Under the pieces are notes generated by a model. It was given only the letters and a program-made list of their open reading frames with translations. It made no database searches and was not told the origin of the DNA. This document shows positions 8,455-16,891 of a stretch of 64,000 bases of DNA, one piece after another (positions within the stretch are counted from its first letter, which is position 1; the number at the start of each line of letters is the position of its first letter). Made by a program: the position numbers and the translations under genes. Source of the stretch: Gimesia chilikensis (GTDB lineage Bacteria > Planctomycetota > Planctomycetia > Planctomycetales > Planctomycetaceae); contig NZ_CP036266.1 of assembly GCF_007744075.1 (NCBI RefSeq), positions 7,530,564 through 7,594,563 of the forward strand, read 5' to 3'.

Positions 8455-9279
8455 TTAAGCGATGGCTCGGTGGGAACCGCCATCTTCTTTCCGATCATCC
8501 CGGAGCGAACCGACGTGATCCAGGGTCGTATCTAACTGAGATGCCAGCTTCTCCTGTGTTTCCAGCAGGGAAGCAGCAGCAGCTTCATACTGACGCTCGC
8601 GGCTGGTCAGCTGATCCGCACGCATTTGAAGTTCTGCCGAGAACCGTGTCAGCTCTTCCATCATCGTTTCCAGGTCAGCCATCAGGTCCGACTGTTCCTC
8701 AACAGACAGCTGGTCATGCTCCGGTTCGTCTTTCAGTTGATGTACTTGTGACAGCAGGGCAGCGGCTCCCTGCTCTCTCCGGGACTCATACTGCTCGATC
8801 ATCTGTACGTCCTGTTCGATCAGGTCGACCAGTTCAGATGCGGACAGGTCCTTGAGAATTGTTTCATTCGTCATTGAGTGATCTCTTTTATCTGGGGTGA
8901 TGGGAGCGCTCGTCTCAGCAGGCGAGCCAGATAATCCTGCGCGGGAAATGCTCATGGCTGGCTGGGAATGCTGACCCTGTCGAAACACAAATTCAATGGG
9001 ACCGATGGTGATCACATCACCGTCAGCCAGTACTGACGTCTGATGTGGAATCCCGTTGAGTAACAGTCTGGGTTGAGGAGCAAGTGCCTCGATGGTGACT
9101 TCGCCCTCTGCAATTTGGAGAACCGAATGCAGAATCGGCATCGACTGACCGGAAAGCTGCAGACCGCAACAGGTGCCCGCGCCGATTGTCAGACGGTCTC
9201 CCTGGAGAGGTCGCACGGGAAACCGGGTTTTCCCTTTGACAATTTCCAGAGAATGCTGGGGGGAAGATTCTAAGACCAC
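8455..9279 (-). CDS. FHA-domain protein with C-terminal coiled coil
   Basis: 274 residues from a GTG start. The N-terminal FHA domain (about residues 10-90) shows RLTIGAGTCCGLQL, SMPILHSVLQ (the Ser/His phosphothreonine-binding positions), LLLNGIPH and LADGDVITIG. A low-complexity linker follows, then a long acidic coiled coil (about 150-260) rich in Glu, Gln and Leu. FHA domains bind phosphothreonine, so it is probably a scaffold read by a Ser/Thr kinase. It has no membrane segment. The frame stays open upstream of the GTG, but no ATG start is available there. Confidence 0.82.
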   Translation of the reverse strand: MVLESSPQHSLEIVKGKTRFPVRPLQGDRLTIGAGTCCGLQLSGQSMPILHSVLQIAEGEVTIEALAPQPRLLLNGIPHQTSVLADGDVITIGPIEFVFRQGQHSQPAMSISRAGLSGSPAETSAPITPDKRDHSMTNETILKDLSASELVDLIEQDVQMIEQYESRREQGAAALLSQVHQLKDEPEHDQLSVEEQSDLMADLETMMEELTRFSAELQMRADQLTSRERQYEAAAASLLETQEKLASQLDTTLDHVGSLRDDRKEDGGSHRAIA

Positions 9280-9691
9280 AGACTTTTCAACCTCATGTTG
9301 AGACAGGAACTTGATAATTCCTCAGAACCCTGTTTTTCAGGGCTACACAACACTGAATCGACCGTCAGTCGAGGACAGCATAAGGAAACCTTGGAGTTAC
9401 TCTTTGATCAATCTCCATTGATGGTTTACTCAGCTTTCCGAACCAGACTCTGCGCATCATAGGTAAAATAGAACAACACAGAACGGGCAAGCCCGCATAA
9501 AAACAGGTAAGCAAAGCAGACTTTTTCAGTCAGTTGCTTTGTAGATCCTTGTCAATAAAGGAAACACCTCAGTCCGATTTTGAAACGCAGTCAGACAGGC
9601 GAAATAACGGCATATCTGACTAGAGGCGCCAGTCCGTTCACCCGTAACGGGAGGGAATTCTCAGCACAGCGCCCTTTTTCGAGCGGGCTGC
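9280..9691. other. intergenic region between two minus-strand genes
   Basis: 412 bases with no convincing gene. It must hold the promoter of the FHA gene and the 3' end of the coiled-coil protein gene. Small inverted repeats such as CCCGTTACGGG are present, but no T-run terminator. Confidence 0.45.
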
Positions 9692-10789
9692 TCAGTCGAT
9701 CTTGCCGCCTGGCAGATCACGCTTGGTAGGCGGTGGCAGATCCGGTTCCGGCGGTTTCGGAGAAGAGGGAGGCGGCTTGTAACCTTCACAGGTCAGCTTC
9801 AGGTTACCTCCCAGCGGAACGCGGAAATCAGAATTGGGATCCAAAGCCGTCCAGCCGGCCATCAGGTCTCGCTGATCCGCATAACTTCGCGCCACAAGAT
9901 AGGTATCATAGCTGTCTGCCCAGACGCGGAAGTCCAGATAGAACAGTTGCGGGTTGATCTTGCGGATCTCCTGACGAAACAGCGCATTCGACTTCGACAG
10001 CCGTTCCGTCGTATCGCCTCGCCCCTCGCGCAGCTCCAGTAAGAGATAAGGAACGCCCCCGACAGCTTTAAGCTTAATCCGCCAGTCCCGGTTCCCCACA
10101 TTCTTGTTTTCGAATAACTCTTCCAGCTTCGCACAGTCCACGGCCTGCTCAGGAGCAGTTACCAGTCGGCTCTGTGCAATCGCCTGGTAGGCCAGCTGTT
10201 GCAGTACAGGGATTTCCACACGTATCACACGACCATGGCGGCAGATGTACTCGATGGGCTTCGCCCCTTTAGGTGCGTCGCGGGGGTTGGGCAGATTCAC
10301 GATTTTTGCATTTGGCGTTGGCCCTGGATCGGGGGTTTTCGCCAGTTTCGCTTTGATGTCTGCCAGTTCTTTTTCCCTGGTGACAATCTCTTTCTCCAGT
10401 GTCTGTACCTGCTTATCGCGTTCGTCGATCTGCTTTTTGAGCTTATCGATATCGACCCGGATTTCTTTGAGCTTCTCCAGCTCTTTCTTCAGCTTCTCCG
10501 CCAGGGCCTGCTGCTCTTCAACGTTGACGTTATCTTTTTTCTGTGTCAGTTCTTTGATGGTTTCCAGCTGTTCTTTTTCCAGCGCCAGTTTCTCACGCAA
10601 CTCTTTGACGTTCTGCTGAGACTCTTCCATCGCTTCTTCAGTGACCGCGCCTTTAATACGTTCGACGGCCTGCCCCACACCGAGCTGAGTCACGGTGAGC
10701 AGAATGACCAGAATTCCGACTACATTGGTCATCGTATCCAGCAATGAGTCGAGGCTGGCGCCCCCGGAAGATCCTTTTTTCTTTTTCAT
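9692..10789 (-). CDS. ExbD/TolR-like single-pass membrane protein with coiled coil
   Basis: 365 residues if started at the ATG at 10789, which gives a short Lys-rich cytoplasmic tail (MKKKKGSS) before the membrane helix (LLDTMTNVVGILVILLTVTQ), the expected N-terminus of ExbD/TolR/MotB-type proteins; an upstream GTG/ATG frame would add an unlikely 41 residues. Residues about 45-155 form a coiled coil of Glu/Lys heptads. A Pro-rich linker and a globular C-terminal domain follow, ending in a Pro-rich tail. The D in LLDT may be the family's proton-path residue. No ExbB/MotA partner is adjacent, so the motor role is only suggested. Confidence 0.6.
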   Translation of the reverse strand: MKKKKGSSGGASLDSLLDTMTNVVGILVILLTVTQLGVGQAVERIKGAVTEEAMEESQQNVKELREKLALEKEQLETIKELTQKKDNVNVEEQQALAEKLKKELEKLKEIRVDIDKLKKQIDERDKQVQTLEKEIVTREKELADIKAKLAKTPDPGPTPNAKIVNLPNPRDAPKGAKPIEYICRHGRVIRVEIPVLQQLAYQAIAQSRLVTAPEQAVDCAKLEELFENKNVGNRDWRIKLKAVGGVPYLLLELREGRGDTTERLSKSNALFRQEIRKINPQLFYLDFRVWADSYDTYLVARSYADQRDLMAGWTALDPNSDFRVPLGGNLKLTCEGYKPPPSSPKPPEPDLPPPTKRDLPGGKID

Positions 10790-10999
10790 GACACAATCTG
10801 AATTGCTACTATACTGAATATTCGTTTCGATCCCGCAGGCCCTGTCTGAAAATTCGGCCTGAATTTCAGACCGGAACGGCCCTGCGGTTTGCATTCGTAC
10901 CCCTCTCATCATAAAAGCGGAGCAGGGCTGATCGCAAGCAGCGACTGGCAGTACTTCCCCTGAAACTGATAAGAATCCCGACTCGGCAGGACACCGCTT

Positions 11000-11728
11000 G
11001 TGGACGTTTTTCCATTACAGATCCCCGGATTGATGGTCGTCGGCACCGATACCGGCGTCGGCAAAAGCTACATTTCCGCTGCCATAGCCCGGCAATTGAC
11101 CTCAGAAGGGGTTCGCACCGGGGCCTACAAACCGGCGTGCAGCGGCAGCGTCATCGACGATTCAACGGGCCAGCCTTACTGGGAAGACGTCGAACTCCTG
11201 CGTCAGGCCATCGGCGGTACCGATCTACCCCCTGAACGGATCTGCCCGCAAACCTTTCACGCCCCGCTGGCTCCACCGGTGGCCGCAGAAAAAGAGGGCC
11301 GTCCCATCGACGAAGCCCTGCTCCTGGAAGGAGTTCGCTGGTGGGAGTCTCAAGCCGAGTTCCTGATCGTCGAAGGGGTGGGAGGCGTGCTCTGCCCCCT
11401 CTCCTCTCAGCAGCTGATTGTGGATTTCGCAGCGAAACTGAAATATCCCCTGCTGATCGTAGCCCGCGCCGGTCTGGGTACCATCAACCATAGCCTGCTG
11501 ACGATTGAGGCCCTGCAACAGCGCGGCCTGAAAATTGCCGGCCTGATCTTGAATGACGTCGACCCCGAACTCAGCGACGAATCCCGGCTCTCCAACGCCG
11601 AACAGATCCAGTTGTGGACAAGCGTGCCTGTTTTGTCTTTTGTCCCCTTTGACTGGCAATCAAACTTGCTTCGGTACCAGAGTCAGGACAGAATAGACTG
11701 GAGACAAGTGTCGCAGGATCTCCTCTGA
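11000..11728 (+). CDS. bioD: dethiobiotin synthetase
   Basis: 242 residues. Catalyses ATP-dependent ring closure of diaminopelargonate with CO2, the next-to-last step of biotin synthesis. The P-loop VVGTDTGVGKS (residues 13-23) is the classical BioD signature; GAYKPACSG, FHAPLAPPVAA and IVEGVGGVLCPL match the substrate- and Mg-binding motifs. The GTG at 11000 is preferred; an ATG at 11033 would leave too little sequence before the P-loop. No other biotin genes lie in the window. Confidence 0.92.
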   Translation: MDVFPLQIPGLMVVGTDTGVGKSYISAAIARQLTSEGVRTGAYKPACSGSVIDDSTGQPYWEDVELLRQAIGGTDLPPERICPQTFHAPLAPPVAAEKEGRPIDEALLLEGVRWWESQAEFLIVEGVGGVLCPLSSQQLIVDFAAKLKYPLLIVARAGLGTINHSLLTIEALQQRGLKIAGLILNDVDPELSDESRLSNAEQIQLWTSVPVLSFVPFDWQSNLLRYQSQDRIDWRQVSQDLL

Positions 11729-11854
11729 GTGCTCATACCCATCACCAGATCACATTCGTCTGCCCGCCAGAACTTCTGGTGATGACCTCACTACCGCCAG
11801 TCCTGCTCATGCCTGAGATATCATCAACGCGTCTATCATCAACCGGAGAAATGG

Positions 11855-13492
11855 ATGAGTATTGAAGTCACCTGCCCCGCCTGTGGGGGTTCCATCCAAA
11901 TCGAAGAAGTAGCCGAAGTCGTTGCCTGCCCACTCTGCCAGGTACACCTCCAGGTCGACCCCGAAACCAGTGAACCCGTGCTCGTCTCCCTGGACGCAGA
12001 CGAAGAAGCGGATCCACCAGCTGCGGAAGCCAGCGAGACAGAAACCGCAGACGCGGAAGCAGAAACCCAGGATGAACCCGTCGCCGAGGCAGACTCTGAA
12101 ACAGCTTCTGAGGAAACCGCCAGCGAAGAAACCACCACTGACGAAGAGACAGCCTCTCCCTTCTCCTTCCTGCCGGGTGCCAATCAGGCTCGCAAAACCG
12201 AAAAACGCGAAACACCCAAATTCGACTTCCTCCCGGGCGGCGCCAATGATTCAGCAGACAACGACACCGCAGAGGTAGCCGAACCCGAGTCATTCACAGA
12301 CGAAGCCATTGAAGCAGAGGCCGAAGTCGCTTCAACAGAAACCACGGCCGACGCCGAATCAGAAACCGCTGCAGAGTCAACAGACAGCCAATCAGAAGAA
12401 CAGCCGGCCGGAACCGAAACCGCTTCCCCCTTCTCCTTCCTGCCAGGCGGCAGTAACGACGAACAGACCACAGAAGAAGCGACGGCGGAAACGGAATCCG
12501 CAACCGCGGAAACTGAGACCGCAACAGAGGACACCACCGCGAACGCAGCTGAAACAGCAACTGACGCAGAAGAGACCAGTGAAGCAGCGGTCAGTGAAAC
12601 TCCTGCTCCCGTGGAAACGGCGGCCACCGAATCAACAACCGCAGCCCCGGAACCGGCGGCTTCCCCCGCACCACAGAGTTATCGCAAACCTAAGACGGTC
12701 TCCAGGCGACTGTTCACACTCACGCTGACCTACGCGATCGCCGCAACGATCATGGTCGCGATGTTGCTCTATGCGAAGTACCAGGGCGATCCGCATCAGC
12801 TGGAAAGTCTCCCCGACCTCAAACCACCGATCAAGAACGATGAAATCGCGCTGCAGCTGGTTCCGGAAAATGCTGAACTGCCTCCCGGCCATACGCTCCA
12901 GCTGGGTGGACCGGGCCGACGCTTCGGTAATGTGATGGTCACCCCGCTCCGCGTCACCCGTGGACCGCTGGAGTTCGAACATTACACCGGCGATGCCAGC
13001 CGGACCCGCGAACCGACGTCCAGCGATGTTCTCAAGCTCTATCTCAAATTCGAAAACATGTCAGACGATCAGACTTTCGAACCCCTGGATCAGAAACTGC
13101 TCCTCTCCCGCGTGCCCGGTAAGAATCCCGATTCCCCCATGCGGGCCAACAATTTCGTCAGCCGCGTCGATCAACTGCATCCGGACGGCGAACGGGTGCT
13201 CGTCTACGACATGCCCCCCTCCTGGGAATGGAACATCAAAGGCCAGAACATCAATCAGGAATCTACACCTCAGAAGCTGGAACCGGGTCAGAGCTTTGAA
13301 ACCTTCGTTGCCACCAATGAAGCAGGCATTGATTCCCTCACCGGCGAACTGGTCTGGCGACTGCAGATCCGCAAAGGCTATAACCCCAAGTCACACCGTG
13401 GCGTGACCACCCTGATTGACGTTGTCTTCAACAGCGACCAGATTCAGAAAGAAGTCCCCTCCGAGAGCAAGGCCCCGCTACCCACCAGTTGA
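11855..13492 (+). CDS. zinc-ribbon, Glu/Thr/Ala-rich, single-pass membrane protein
   Basis: 545 residues in four parts. An N-terminal zinc ribbon (CPACGG at 8-13, CPLCQ at 29-33) resembles MJ0042-type ribbons. Residues about 45-275 are low complexity, rich in Glu, Thr and Ala, and contain short motifs PFSFLPG (twice) and FDFLPGG (once). One membrane helix lies near 290-310 (TLTYAIAATIMVAMLLY). A beta-rich C-terminal domain follows (GNVMVTPLRVTRGPLEF, DVLKLYLKFENMSDDQ), similar in style to DUF4352-type extracellular domains. The topology suggests a cytoplasmic ribbon and tail with an exported C-terminus. Function unknown. Confidence 0.75.
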   Translation: MSIEVTCPACGGSIQIEEVAEVVACPLCQVHLQVDPETSEPVLVSLDADEEADPPAAEASETETADAEAETQDEPVAEADSETASEETASEETTTDEETASPFSFLPGANQARKTEKRETPKFDFLPGGANDSADNDTAEVAEPESFTDEAIEAEAEVASTETTADAESETAAESTDSQSEEQPAGTETASPFSFLPGGSNDEQTTEEATAETESATAETETATEDTTANAAETATDAEETSEAAVSETPAPVETAATESTTAAPEPAASPAPQSYRKPKTVSRRLFTLTLTYAIAATIMVAMLLYAKYQGDPHQLESLPDLKPPIKNDEIALQLVPENAELPPGHTLQLGGPGRRFGNVMVTPLRVTRGPLEFEHYTGDASRTREPTSSDVLKLYLKFENMSDDQTFEPLDQKLLLSRVPGKNPDSPMRANNFVSRVDQLHPDGERVLVYDMPPSWEWNIKGQNINQESTPQKLEPGQSFETFVATNEAGIDSLTGELVWRLQIRKGYNPKSHRGVTTLIDVVFNSDQIQKEVPSESKAPLPTS

Positions 13493-13528
13493 GCTGGATT
13501 AAAGCGCTGCTCTCTACTGACCGCGCAT

Positions 13529-13571
13529 AAAAAAACGCCTCGGCAGTATTCCAGGAATACCACCGAGACGT
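13529..13571 (-). terminator. intrinsic terminator of the HtrA gene
   Basis: Long, nearly perfect stem (about 18 pairs including G-T pairs, from ACGCCTCGG and CCGAGACGT) with seven T on the minus-strand side (13529-13535). It lies 130 bases beyond the protease stop codon. Confidence 0.85.
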
Positions 13572-13703
13572 AACGCGGAACCGCATACGATGCGGTGAGG
13601 AATTTTCAATGAGGACAACTCTTTCCGCTGCTGGTGCCGGCACAAGCCTCATTTCTCAGAGACTTGTACCAGGCACCCCTTTCAGGAGAGTACCATCCTG
13701 AAA

Positions 13704-15209
13704 CTACTTCTGGACCACGACGAAGCGGGCACCGCTGTGGTTCCGAACCAGCAGCAGGACGCGGTCTTTTTCTTTGGCTTCTTTCAAGCCGAGATTAAAC
13801 TGATCCATAGTAGTCACTTCAGTTGTCCCAATCTTTTCAATGATCATGCCTTTCATCAGGCCGGCTTCTTCAGCAGCACTACCAGGCTCGACCGAGGTGA
13901 TGACCACCCCGTTAACGTCGTCTGAGTAGCCCAGCTGGTTGGCCAGCTCTTTGGTCAGAGGCTGAACTTCAATTTTGAGATCGTTGACGCTGGTCTTCTG
14001 CTTCCCTTTGCTGGAGTCTTCCAGGGGAGACTCATTCTTAGCGACTGAGAAGCTCTTAGGCATTTCCTGCATCGTGACCTGCTTGTGGACGCGTTTGCCA
14101 TCCCGTAACAGTTCCATCGTGTAGGATTTGCCGACAGACAGCTGTTCGACGATTCCCTGCAGATTCCGCGGACCGGAAACATCTTTACCTGCAAAGTTCA
14201 GAATGATGTCACCTGTCTTGAGTTCTGCTTTATCAGCCGGAGAATCTTCCATCACCTGGGTGATGATCGCTCCCTGACCGACTTTGATATCGAAGGACTT
14301 GGACAGATCGTTGCTGATCGGCTGGATGCCTACGCCCAGGAAGGAACGTTTCACCATACCATGATCAATTAACTGTCCGGAGACCCAGCGAGCCATGTTG
14401 ACCGGAATTGCAAAACCAACACCATCGTAGCCACCACTGCGGCTGGAGATGGCAGTGTTGATGCCGATCACTTCGCCACGCAGGTTCAACAGCGGACCAC
14501 CACTGTTACCAGGGTTGATGGCTGCGTCAGTCTGCAGGTAGTCTTCACGATCGTTAATTCCTGGACCACGGCTCTTCGCACTAATGATCCCGTTTGTCAC
14601 ACTCATACCGATACCGAAGGGGTTACCGATCGCCAGTACCCAGTCACCGATTTCCATCTTGGAGCTGTCGCCCAGCGGAATGGCTACCAGATCTGGTGCA
14701 TCGATCTTAATCACGGCAACGTCCGACCGCGGGTCGGTCTTGATGTCCGAAGCGGTGAATTCGCGACCATCGTTCAGGGTGACTTTGACCACATCGGCCC
14801 CATTCACCACGTGAGAGTTGGTCATGATCAGACCGGACTTGTTAATAATGAATCCGGAACCAGTTCCCATCTTGCGGGGAGCCCGACGTGGCTGGTTCTG
14901 GTGCTGCTTCAACATGTCCTTGAAACGCGGATCATTTTGAAACAGATCTTTGAACGGGGAGTCATCCCCAAAAGGCAGCATCTGCTGATCTGCTACCTGG
15001 GATGTTTTGCTCACTGTTTCGATGGATACGATCGAAGGCATTGCCCGTTTGCTGACATCGCGGAATATACTTGATAACTCTGTCGCACTCGCAGCCACCG
15101 GGACGTCAGAAGACACATCTTTCTGAGCCACTCCTACTGCGGCACCCACCAGACAAGCGCTACCTATGATAGCGAACATCCAGTTTCGATTTGCTGTTAA
15201 CGCTTTCAT
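13704..15209 (-). CDS. DegP/HtrA-family periplasmic serine protease
   Basis: 501 residues. A signal peptide (hydrophobic about 11-29) is followed by a trypsin-like domain with triad His133 (TNSHVVNG), Asp163 (RSDVAVIK) and Ser236 (GNSGGPL), then two PDZ domains (about 285-375 and 405-495, with GAIITQVMEDSPADKAELK and GVVITSVEPGSAAEEAGL). This is the Do/DegP layout used for periplasmic protein quality control. AGGAGGG ten bases before the ATG is one of the strongest ribosome sites in the window. It stands alone, with its own terminator. Whether it is DegP, DegQ or MucD cannot be told from sequence. Confidence 0.95.
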   Translation of the reverse strand: MKALTANRNWMFAIIGSACLVGAAVGVAQKDVSSDVPVAASATELSSIFRDVSKRAMPSIVSIETVSKTSQVADQQMLPFGDDSPFKDLFQNDPRFKDMLKQHQNQPRRAPRKMGTGSGFIINKSGLIMTNSHVVNGADVVKVTLNDGREFTASDIKTDPRSDVAVIKIDAPDLVAIPLGDSSKMEIGDWVLAIGNPFGIGMSVTNGIISAKSRGPGINDREDYLQTDAAINPGNSGGPLLNLRGEVIGINTAISSRSGGYDGVGFAIPVNMARWVSGQLIDHGMVKRSFLGVGIQPISNDLSKSFDIKVGQGAIITQVMEDSPADKAELKTGDIILNFAGKDVSGPRNLQGIVEQLSVGKSYTMELLRDGKRVHKQVTMQEMPKSFSVAKNESPLEDSSKGKQKTSVNDLKIEVQPLTKELANQLGYSDDVNGVVITSVEPGSAAEEAGLMKGMIIEKIGTTEVTTMDQFNLGLKEAKEKDRVLLLVRNHSGARFVVVQK

Positions 15210-15592
15210 TAAAATTACCCTCCTAAAATTAAATGGCTGACAGATATGCCTCGGGCCATCTCTTTCTGGATTCTATGAGAAATAGCTGACTCAAATCCGT
15301 AGTACAATAAAATACAATTGGCGGAAAAATGGCAGTGATCACGCCTGCCCGGACGGGCCATTGTGATCGTGTTGTGTGCACAACAGCGAGCTTTCACTCG
15401 TTTCATCAAGCGGCTGGACTGTCTTTATTACGAGCCGAAGCGGGAATTCTGTTGGGACTGCTTCAAAAAAATTTCTGATCTGGCCGCTTTCAGGGTCCCG
15501 GAATCGGTACACAGACACAGGAAAACACCTGAAAACCTGAATATTTTTCAACCATTTCGACGATTCCCCAGTTTTTCTGTTTTCTTCAAATC
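15210..15592. other. divergent intergenic region, HtrA side
   Basis: AT-rich region between the divergent HtrA and rnc genes. It should hold the HtrA promoter, but I see no clear -10/-35 pair for it; a stress sigma factor might be used. No gene is seen. Confidence 0.4.
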
Positions 15593-15620
15593 TTTGCTAA
15601 TGTTAATATTTGTCTATACT
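15593..15620 (+). promoter_or_regulatory. putative promoter of rnc
   Basis: TTTGCT (15593-15598), 16-base spacer, TATACT (15615-15620), about 97 bases before the rnc start and in the most AT-rich part of the gap. Confidence 0.4.
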
Positions 15621-15716
15621 TAGGGAAGATCATTTCAGACTCCCGCGGGCCATTTCAGATTCTGAAATCATTCATTCATTGATATTCCTCAAAGCCACAA
15701 ATCACAGGAGGCGCGC

Positions 15717-16466
15717 ATGCTGTACGATCTCAGTCCCGCAGAGATCGATGTACTCCTTGAGGAGTGTCAACACAATCTGGGTTACTCATTCACCAACTAT
15801 GAACTGCTGAAATGCTGCCTGACCCACACCTCCGCCGCCAAAACCCGCATGGACTCCAACGAGCGGCTCGAGTTCCTCGGCGACGCCATTCTGGGCGCGC
15901 TGGTCTGTGAGAAGCTGTTCCACCAGTTCCCCAACTCTCCCGAGGGAGAACTGACCCGCATTAAGTCAGCGGTCGTCAGTCGCAATACCTGTACCCGGCT
16001 GGCACGCGAGAAAGGCCTCGATCGGTTCATCTTCGTCGGCAAGGGACTGGCGATGACCGAAACGCTCCCTGAATCGCTCTTGGCCGGCATGTTCGAAGCG
16101 ATCATCGCCGGAATCTATCTCGACGGCGGTATGGATCCGGTGCACGAGTTCCTGGATCCGCTGATCGAGCGTGAAAACATGAAAGCCTCCCGCTCGGTGC
16201 ACGGCTTCAATTACAAGAGCCTGTTACAGCAGTATTCGCAGAAGAAGTTTTCTCAGACCCCGGTCTACGAACTGGTCGATGAGAAAGGCCCTGATCATTC
16301 GAAGTTTTTCAAGGTGACCGCCATCATCGGCGAAAACCAGTATGAGCCGGCCTGGGGCTCCACCAAAAAAGAAGCCGAACAGCGGGCCGCTCTGAATGCA
16401 CTCAGACAGAATGAAGATGAAAACGGGTCGGACTGGGAACTACCATCGATGCCCGATGACATCTGA
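15717..16466 (+). CDS. rnc: ribonuclease III
   Basis: 249 residues. Cuts double-stranded RNA, including rRNA precursors. The signature [12 protein letters not shown] (residues 43-54) carries the metal-binding Glu/Asp; [20 protein letters not shown] contains the second catalytic cluster. A double-stranded RNA-binding domain occupies the C-terminal third ([14 protein letters not shown] ... [15 protein letters not shown]). ACAGGAGG precedes the ATG. In many bacteria rnc neighbours era or acpP; here it stands alone. Confidence 0.95.
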   Translation: MLYDLSPAEIDVLLEECQHNLGYSFTNYELLKCCLTHTSAAKTRMDSNERLEFLGDAILGALVCEKLFHQFPNSPEGELTRIKSAVVSRNTCTRLAREKGLDRFIFVGKGLAMTETLPESLLAGMFEAIIAGIYLDGGMDPVHEFLDPLIERENMKASRSVHGFNYKSLLQQYSQKKFSQTPVYELVDEKGPDHSKFFKVTAIIGENQYEPAWGSTKKEAEQRAALNALRQNEDENGSDWELPSMPDDI

Positions 16467-16501
16467 TGCGATCAACCGGTTTTCTCGGCCTGTAAATAGA
16501 A

Positions 16502-16535
16502 AGGGCCGAGAGGACACGGGAATCCTCTCGGCTCT
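16502..16535. terminator. hairpin between rnc and the transglutaminase gene
   Basis: 13-pair stem (one G-T pair) with an eight-base loop, 36 bases after the rnc stop. It has no T run on the plus strand and CCCTTTCTATTT on the minus strand, so it could end the candidate small RNA, stabilise rnc mRNA, or both. Confidence 0.45.
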
Positions 16536-16675
16536 AAGATGGGGATGATGTTTTGGAGTGGCCCAGGGTGGGCTGACCCGCCTCCACGGGTCGGTGGGAA
16601 TATCTCTCTCTTCTCTCGTGAACTTTGAAGTCTCTCAACTCTTCAAAATTCCATGGGTCTCTCTCTTTACCCACA
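16503..16675 (-). ncRNA. candidate small RNA with GAGAG-bearing hairpins
   Basis: On the minus strand, a near-consensus sigma-54 promoter (16701-16686) predicts a start near 16675. The next 170 bases fold as successive hairpins: TGGGT/ACCCA (16669-16673 with 16654-16658) around AAAGAGAGAG; CTTCAAA/TTTGAAG (16624-16647) around AGTTGAGAGA; a linker with GAGAGAAGAGAGAGA; GACCCG/CGGGTC (16575-16592) around TGGAGG; and a final 13-pair hairpin (16502-16535) followed by CCCTTTCTATTT, a weak terminator. Purine motifs sit in loops or linkers, as in RNAs that capture an RNA-binding protein or pair with pyrimidine tracts. A 49-codon ORF from an ATG at 16683 overlaps it but would start before the predicted RNA 5' end. 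Confidence 0.45.
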
Positions 16676-16685
16676 GCAGACATAA

Positions 16686-16701
16686 TGCAGCAATCGTGCC
16701 A
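16686..16701 (-). promoter_or_regulatory. sigma-54 (RpoN) type promoter
   Basis: The minus strand reads TGGCACG-ATTG-CTGCA. The -24 element is a perfect match to TGGCACG, the spacing of four is exact, and the -12 element differs from TTGCA by one base. It faces the hairpin-rich region at 16503-16675. Confidence 0.55.
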
Positions 16702-16891
16702 AAGCGGGAGAGACCATTTCATATTTTGAGTATTCACTCCGCAAACGCCTGAAAAACAGGGATATAAATCAGGCAGCGTTTCCTGAGAAATTTTCCGCCT
16801 TGGGGAGATTGCAAGAATTGCAAAAGGGAAACCATCGTTTTTTCCTCTGCAATGTAACTCTTACAACGCAAAATGAGGGGAATTCAGACCT

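Noticed and set aside
12294..12728. Several frames inside the Glu/Thr/Ala-rich linker, both strands
   Set aside because: Low-complexity DNA gives open frames in every direction; only the zinc-ribbon frame has a start site, membrane helix and folded ends.
16534..16737. 67-codon minus-strand frame in the small RNA region
   Set aside because: Starts before the predicted RNA 5' end, lacks a ribosome site, and its Arg/Glu codons simply read the repeated GAGAG motifs. Kept only as an alternative to the small RNA.
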